A DNA stretch of 32,169 nucleotides, taken from Saprospiraceae bacterium (GTDB lineage: Bacteria; Bacteroidota; Bacteroidia; Chitinophagales; Saprospiraceae). The DNA is taken from contig JAGOHC010000015.1 of NCBI GenBank assembly GCA_017996375.1, forward strand, positions 1-32,169, in the 5' to 3' direction. How positions within the stretch are numbered: the stretch's first letter is position 1; every line of letters begins with the position of its first letter. Made by a program: the position numbers and the translations under genes. The notes beneath the pieces were generated by a model, which ran no database searches, had not been told where the DNA came from, and saw only the letters and a list, made by a program, of their open reading frames with translations. Of the stretch, positions 28,001 through 32,169 are shown piece by piece.

Positions 28001-29941
28001 TGAAGCAAAATCAAATTGGGGTACATCGGCAGTATAATCAATCTTCCCACCAAAATCTAAATCAACATTTTCATCAGTAATCTTCAGATTTCCATTGAAC
28101 AACCGCTTGGATAAATTTCCGTCTAATGTAATATGTTGATAAGTATAATTTTTGTATGTGAGCGCATCAATTTTCGCGTTCAATTCTGCTTGTGCCGTTT
28201 CGGCAGTGAGTCCGGAACCTTTTTTGACGAAAGCGGACATTTTTAACGTTCCTAAATTTGGATCGCCGGTTAGTTTTTTCAAATCAAAATCGTACAAAGA
28301 AATAGAGCCTGAGTAGGTTGCTGCTTGCTTGCCGTGCTGTAAGTTTAGCTGCATATCTAAATCGGCATCGCCTAAATCAGTATTTAGTTTTCCGTTGGTT
28401 ACGAAGTTATCGAAGAAACCAGAGAACCTCCCACTATATATCAAATTGCCTAAGCTGTTAAAATTTTCGGGTAACTTGAGGTTAGGAATTAGTTGTCGCA
28501 ACGAAGCTGAATTGGCTTGTAATTTATCAAACTCAATATCAATCAATTCCTCTCGTTTTACGCCTAAGTTGTAGGAGCGAAAACTACCCTGCATACCTGT
28601 ATTGTTGTCAAACGAAATGTTTAAGTCGTTACCTCTCAATTTATTGACGGTGCCGCTGACGTTACCGTCCATCACAATTTGTGTGTTTATATTATGGCTA
28701 AAGAAATCAATGCCGTACAAACCATTGCCAAAAAACATAATATCTTTCAGGGCAACTTCTGCTTTGTTGATAATGGCGGTCATCCGTACGTTGTTGTTAA
28801 AATCCTCAAAATCAGCGTAATGATTATACTCAAAAATCATGGTGTCGCCAACATGACTTTTTTCTGATTCTAAATCCAAGCCATAGAGTTTTGTGATAGT
28901 GTCGCTCACAAACACATGGTTAGCAGATAATTTCTTCAGATTGAAGCCAATTTTTGTATCGGCTGACAGTTGATTCACCTGACCCGTAAATGCGCCATGT
29001 TGTAATTTCAATGTATCAATGTCAATTTCTATATCATGTATTTTGAGATGCCTGTAATCTATCTTATCAGTTGGTGAAGTGCGTATGCGCTCATTGCGAA
29101 AGTTGTCAAAAGCAAAATAACCTTCAGACACCATTAATTTTTTAACGCGAATATCCCAAGTGGTAGAAGTATCTTTAGTTTGAACTGTATTGTTATTTAC
29201 GACTACCTTTTTTGCTTGCATTGTATCACGATTATATTTTTGTAAGTCAAAAAAGGGCTGTTGAATTTTAATGGAGGAGAGGTCAATTTTTTTATTTTTG
29301 AGATCAAACTTTCTGAAAGCGAGCGTTCCATTTTTCACCTTTGCCGTCATGTTCGTACCAGATTTTGCATCTTCGTTAATATAGGTTACATCTTGTAGGT
29401 GAACGCTTTTCAAACCAAGTTGGATGGTTTGTTTAGGTTGAGATGATTTTTTTTTAGGAGAGAAATAATCTATTATAAATTGTAGGTTGTTATCCGCTTG
29501 GCCTTTGCGGTGACGGAGATGAAATATAGCATCCGACAAACTGATAGAATTGATGAGAATATTTCCGTTGGAGATTTCAAAAAGGTTTGGATGAATACTT
29601 ACTTTAAGGTTGTTGGCATATAGCAGTGTGTCGTGCTGTTGATCTTCGATATATACATCCTCCAAAACAATATCATCAACATACGAAAGGCTAAATCGCC
29701 CGATAGTAACTTGTGTTTTCCACTCTTCCGACAAAAACGAGGTAACTTTGTTTATCGTATATTGTTGTACGGGCGGTAGTTGAATCACTACCAAAAGGAT
29801 AACACTTAAGGCGAACACATAAAACAAAAGCACATTAAACCAAATAAACAGCCTATGCGCTATTGAGCGCTTGCGACGAACCTTTTTCTTAGATTTTGGC
29901 TGTTCGTCCGAAGGTAGGATGTTAGATTGGTGTTCTATCAA
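25055..29941 (-). CDS. TamB-like translocation/assembly or lipid-transport protein (AsmA-like, DUF490)
   Basis: The product is about 1628 residues: a lysine/arginine-rich cytoplasmic tail, one membrane span at about 32-55, then a very long periplasmic beta-rich region of AsmA-like repeats, and a C-terminal TamB/DUF490 domain (about 1200-1600). The GIKNNIINDRVTLILSGSIN-like ending and DFDINYN-type strands are typical. TamB-like proteins bridge the inner and outer membrane in phospholipid transport or outer-membrane protein assembly. The start is uncertain because no ATG exists near it. TTG at 29941 gives a normal short tail. Alternatives are GTG 29995, GTG 30010 and TTG 30052; the last lies inside a promoter-like -7 box. 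It is the first gene of a series with the radical SAM and Ppx genes and diverges from the M1 peptidase gene. Confidence 0.85.
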   Translation of the reverse strand: MIEHQSNILPSDEQPKSKKKVRRKRSIAHRLFIWFNVLLFYVFALSVILLVVIQLPPVQQYTINKVTSFLSEEWKTQVTIGRFSLSYVDDIVLEDVYIEDQQHDTLLYANNLKVSIHPNLFEISNGNILINSISLSDAIFHLRHRKGQADNNLQFIIDYFSPKKKSSQPKQTIQLGLKSVHLQDVTYINEDAKSGTNMTAKVKNGTLAFRKFDLKNKKIDLSSIKIQQPFFDLQKYNRDTMQAKKVVVNNNTVQTKDTSTTWDIRVKKLMVSEGYFAFDNFRNERIRTSPTDKIDYRHLKIHDIEIDIDTLKLQHGAFTGQVNQLSADTKIGFNLKKLSANHVFVSDTITKLYGLDLESEKSHVGDTMIFEYNHYADFEDFNNNVRMTAIINKAEVALKDIMFFGNGLYGIDFFSHNINTQIVMDGNVSGTVNKLRGNDLNISFDNNTGMQGSFRSYNLGVKREELIDIEFDKLQANSASLRQLIPNLKLPENFNSLGNLIYSGRFSGFFDNFVTNGKLNTDLGDADLDMQLNLQHGKQAATYSGSISLYDFDLKKLTGDPNLGTLKMSAFVKKGSGLTAETAQAELNAKIDALTYKNYTYQHITLDGNLSKRLFNGNLKITDENVDLDFGGKIDYTADVPQFDFASNVKKINLKTLNFANQDLVMSANVDLKLRDISLNNMQGKATIQNLKILNGSKQHYTLDTVQLTSVINSPTDKVFNLKSAIGTATLAGQFNLAEVHKVFANYFAEHYPVLNQKIGLPHYDNINQEQHFSLSANITNSLNFTTLIDENLDTIKNLSVQGFVDNNSDTLQIGITTPYLKYKNIVLTDVFVNNTFKTSTGKDTFEVRKLQIGENAFGAIYLKGNLLHDTVQFNINVTNLSSLMDNANFEGELFIVDSSYQINFSQSNFKLFEDTWQIAEENYIRFGNKTFSTQNFILTNGDKRIALESVNDKGLLAKLDNLNISFINQIWAYKDLQFNGLVSAEAQVDDIMQLNGITAHATVDSLYINGDNFGKLSTTILMPTVKSQANIFLTIDNSTQRLAMRGFYIPPEADSAVSKRNTFLVDVGLQQYPARILKYFVHSGVSDIIGTFDANLKFSGKPELINVSGGGKVQNTSFTIDYLNTRYFIKNESFKVTNSLVDATNATIFDALGNTAKITGGITHNHLKNFGLNVRIVSPTFLCLNTTKEHNQPYYGYGIGAGDIYFSGDFARTNIDIEATTSKGSRLFIPIVSNQDTSAINFIKFKPKYTEASPKKNTSVQFKEKGLQVSMYLNVTDDAEVQLIFDERAGDIIKGRGNGNLQINIPRNGNLNMYGQYDIMEGEYLFTLMNVINKPFKVERGGNIRWNGNPFEAIIDLNASYRGLSTSMSNFLIEYLSTDELRAEAKKSTPVDLQMHLTGELMQPNISFDISFPRLVGEVKNLAESKLRILKQDPNELNRQVFGLIVIGGFLPSSGSGFNNFGSVAGINTVTEFLSNQLSLYVTNILSDVFTEKGFIRNVNFDINYNVYDNTELTPTGTSIQTGNELQLGIKNNIINDRVTLILSGSINLNGTQNANSGSLTTGNFEIEIDLTEDRRIKLKPYYLYTQEALGNRNKGGVSLIYRREYESFNELSARIKSGLKSFFFGG

Positions 29942-30051
29942 TAGAAAATAAAGTTTAAACCTAACAAGAACGTAAAAAAAGAGAGAAGGTTGCACCCAAC
30001 TATCCCTCACAATATACGTGTATCTTTCCGCATTTATTGTAATTATTATCA

Positions 30052-30085
30052 AAAACTTACCGTATGTTTACGGTAGTTTTACAAA
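30052..30085 (-). promoter_or_regulatory. Promoter candidate for the tamB operon, with embedded palindrome
   Basis: On the minus strand TTTG (30082-30085), a 22-base spacer and TAAGTTTT (30052-30059) resemble the Bacteroidota pattern with one -7 mismatch and slightly long spacing. The inverted repeat at 30058-30075 lies between the two boxes. Confidence 0.33.
30058..30075. repeat. Perfect inverted repeat in the tamB/M1 divergent intergenic region
   Basis: TACCGTA (30058-30064) and TACGGTA (30069-30075) are perfect complements around TGTT. The position between promoter-like boxes suggests an operator for tamB; a simple hairpin is the alternative. No T tract follows, so it is not a terminator. 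Confidence 0.55.
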
Positions 30086-30186
30086 ACGAAGTGTTGAGCG
30101 ACAATTTGAAATTATTTTTAATATTATCACGAATCGGATGTCACGGATTTTCTTAAATCGACGACATTCTATCATTGCATCGCTGT

Positions 30187-30194
30187 TAATTTTG
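30187..30194 (+). promoter_or_regulatory. Candidate -7 element for the M1 peptidase gene
   Basis: TAATTTTG exactly fits TAnnTTTG and lies 31 bases before the ATG at 30226. No good -33 TTTG lies 19-21 bases upstream, so support is partial. The rest of the intergenic gap shows only the inverted repeat and promoter-like boxes described for tamB. Confidence 0.3.
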
Positions 30195-30225
30195 AATACA
30201 ATTTTTTTCATTACTTTAAATAACT

Positions 30226-32169
30226 ATGCGTAAGAATCTTAGCTATTTTTTAATACTTACTTTTGTATTTTCCTTTTTGGGATGTACCACAAAAAAAACA
30301 TTAACAACCATTCCATTAGCCGCTCCCGTTTCCGAAGAGATTGTTGATGATGTTTCAATGTTAGACCAAGATTCCCTTTATCAATCGGGGCTTGCAACCC
30401 AAGATTCACTCATCTCCGCATATTTTGAACAACAAATCAACACGTATAAGCCCAGCGCAACACGCGAACAAGATTTACTACATATCAAATTGGATTTAAA
30501 ATTTGATTGGCAGCAGCAACGTGTACTTGGCAAGGCATGGCTTACCCTGAAACCATTTTTTTACAGCTCCGATGTTGTCATGCTTGATGCCAAAGGCTTC
30601 ACTATTGCAGCCGTAACATTAGCCGATAAAAACATTCCGCTAAAGTATGATTATGACAATAAAGTGCTGACGATACATTTGGATAAAACCTACGAACCTA
30701 CCGAAGAATATAAACTTTTTATTGACTATATCGCTAAACCTTCCGAACGCCAAGATGTAGCCGGAAGTGCAGCTATCACATCAAATCAAGGGTTGTTTTT
30801 TATCAATCATGACGGGAAGGACAAAGACAAACCTATGCAAATTTGGACGCAAGGCGAAACTGAACACAACTCTCGTTGGTTTCCGACCATTGACAAACCC
30901 AACGAACGTTGCACTCAAGAAATGCTCCTGACGGTTGAAGATAAATTCAAAACCTTATCCAACGGGTTACTAAAATCTTCCACTAAAAATAGTGATGGTA
31001 CACGCTCAGATTATTGGGTGATGGATATGCCGCACGCTCCGTATTTGTTTATGGTAGCTGTGGGCGAATATAGCATCGTAAAAGATACATGGGAAGGCAA
31101 AGATATTCTCTACTATGTAGAGCCGGAATATGAGCAGGATGCTCGTGCAATATTTGCCAATACAACAGAAATGTTGCAATTCTTCTCTGACAAACTGGGT
31201 GTGAAATATCCCTGGCAAAAATATGCCGAAATTGTCGTACGCGATTACGTTTCGGGAGCAATGGAAAATACCACTGCTGTCATTTTTGGAGAATTTGTTC
31301 AAAAGCATAAAAACGAGCTGTCTGGTGTCGGTAATGACTTAGTAGTTGCACACGAATTGTTTCATCATTGGTTTGGCGATTATGTCACTTGCGAAAGTTG
31401 GTCGAACCTTACACTTAACGAAGGATTTGCTAATTATAGCGAGTACCTTTGGTTTGAACACAAGTACGGTGCCGACGAAGCTAATGCACACCTCGTCAAT
31501 GAGCAGCAAGGCTATTTTGCTTCAGCGCGTGGGGGCGTTCATCCACTAATTTTTTATCATTATGCCGATAAGGAAGATATGTTTGACGCACACAGCTACA
31601 ACAAAGGTGGATGTGTGTTACATATGCTCCGAAACTATTTAGGCGACAAAGCATTTTTCACGGCATTGAATCGCTATCTTACAAAAAATGCGTTTACGGC
31701 TGTAGAAGCTGATGAATTGCGTCAAGCATTTGAAGACGTTTCAGGTAAAGACCTAAAATGGTTTTTTGATCAATGGTTTCTAAGTGCTGGTCATCCTAAA
31801 TTAGCAGTTAAAACTTATTATGATACGAACACAGGTGAAGCAGTCGTACAACTCAAACAAGACCAAGAGTCGTTTGTCGAACCACCAATATTTATATTGC
31901 CAATGGCAGTTGATATTTATTTAGAGGATAGTGGCACACCAACTCGTCAGCAAATTATGATGACAAAAAAGGAAGAAACTTTTCGTTTTAAAACGAACAA
32001 ACGCCCGAAGCTGATAAACGTAGATGCCGATAAAGTTTTGTTGTGTGAGAAGTTTGAAGAAAAATCAACTGAAGAATGGATATTCCAATACAAACACGCC
32101 AAAAATTATATAGACCGCTATCAAGCATTGCAAGGGTTGCAAATTGATAATAACCAAGAGGTTATAAAA
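30226..32169 (+). CDS. M1-family zinc aminopeptidase, lipoprotein, 3' end outside the window
   Basis: The open frame runs for 648 codons to the window edge without a stop. Residues 1-20 form a signal segment ending in a lipobox-like FLGC, so the protein is probably lipid-anchored outside the cytoplasmic membrane. The M1 exopeptidase motif GAMEN is at 344-348. The zinc site is HELFH (H376, E377, H380) with E399 exactly 19 residues after the second histidine. Y458 in DAHSYNKGG is the likely transition-state tyrosine. All catalytic residues are present. It would remove N-terminal amino acids from peptides in the periplasm or at the surface. It diverges from tamB across a gap of about 170-280 bases, depending on the tamB start. 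Confidence 0.92.
   Translation, partial: MRKNLSYFLILTFVFSFLGCTTKKTLTTIPLAAPVSEEIVDDVSMLDQDSLYQSGLATQDSLISAYFEQQINTYKPSATREQDLLHIKLDLKFDWQQQRVLGKAWLTLKPFFYSSDVVMLDAKGFTIAAVTLADKNIPLKYDYDNKVLTIHLDKTYEPTEEYKLFIDYIAKPSERQDVAGSAAITSNQGLFFINHDGKDKDKPMQIWTQGETEHNSRWFPTIDKPNERCTQEMLLTVEDKFKTLSNGLLKSSTKNSDGTRSDYWVMDMPHAPYLFMVAVGEYSIVKDTWEGKDILYYVEPEYEQDARAIFANTTEMLQFFSDKLGVKYPWQKYAEIVVRDYVSGAMENTTAVIFGEFVQKHKNELSGVGNDLVVAHELFHHWFGDYVTCESWSNLTLNEGFANYSEYLWFEHKYGADEANAHLVNEQQGYFASARGGVHPLIFYHYADKEDMFDAHSYNKGGCVLHMLRNYLGDKAFFTALNRYLTKNAFTAVEADELRQAFEDVSGKDLKWFFDQWFLSAGHPKLAVKTYYDTNTGEAVVQLKQDQESFVEPPIFILPMAVDIYLEDSGTPTRQQIMMTKKEETFRFKTNKRPKLINVDADKVLLCEKFEEKSTEEWIFQYKHAKNYIDRYQALQGLQIDNNQEVIK

Noticed and set aside
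30018..30233. 71-codon + strand frame in the tamB/M1 gap
   Set aside because: It overlaps the start of the M1 gene in another frame and covers promoter-like DNA; its hydrophobic residues follow from the T-rich sequence.

Overview
The window looks like a chromosomal segment of a Bacteroidota bacterium, probably from the Chitinophagia/Sphingobacteriia side of the phylum; the exact lineage cannot be read from sequence alone. The reasons are the gene order tRNA-Thr, tuf, tRNA-Trp, secE, nusG, rplK, rplA, rplJ, rplL, rpoB, rpoC; a secreted protein ending in a type B (CHU_C-like) type IX secretion sorting domain; a very long TamB-like protein; several promoter-like sites of the phylum's TTTG / TAnnTTTG type; and AT-rich intergenic DNA.

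Region 1 (1-13227) is the translation and transcription core: two tRNAs, EF-Tu, SecE, NusG, ribosomal proteins L11, L1, L10 and L7/L12, and RNA polymerase beta and beta'. All genes are on the + strand and intact. It closes with a textbook intrinsic terminator after rpoC. Hairpins lie between tuf and tRNA-Trp, upstream of rplK, between rplK and rplA, and on both sides of rplL. They could adjust the relative output of the operon.

Region 2 (13256-18651) holds a GCS2-family ligase fused to two CBS domains, with its own promoter candidate. Converging on it is a two-gene minus-strand operon (FemAB-like transferase, then polysaccharide deacetylase, overlapping by 20 bases). An FkbM-type methyltransferase diverges from that operon only 6 bases away. 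These three look like envelope or exopolysaccharide functions. An AT-rich gap follows (18291-18651), with an intrinsic terminator that no visible gene explains.

Region 3 (18652-23024) carries a lipoprotein cytochrome c, an AhpD-like CxxC protein, a convergent exported thioredoxin-like protein, flavin prenyltransferase UbiX followed by a GNAT acetyltransferase, and the type IX-secreted protein. The trx-like gene and ubiX are divergent with overlapping promoter candidates.

Region 4 (23014-32169) is a minus-strand series: tamB-like, radical SAM/SPASM, Ppx/GppA phosphatase. Diverging from tamB is an M1-family lipoprotein aminopeptidase that runs off the window end. A perfect 7+4+7 inverted repeat sits in the divergent tamB/M1 intergenic region.

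I found no CRISPR array, insertion sequence, prophage, defence island or clearly new multigene system. The better leads are regulatory (hairpins around rplL, a possible small RNA, operator-like palindromes), the use of TTG start codons, and the uncharacterised GCS2-CBS and radical SAM proteins. Promoter and hairpin calls were made by eye in AT-rich DNA and should be read with their stated confidence.
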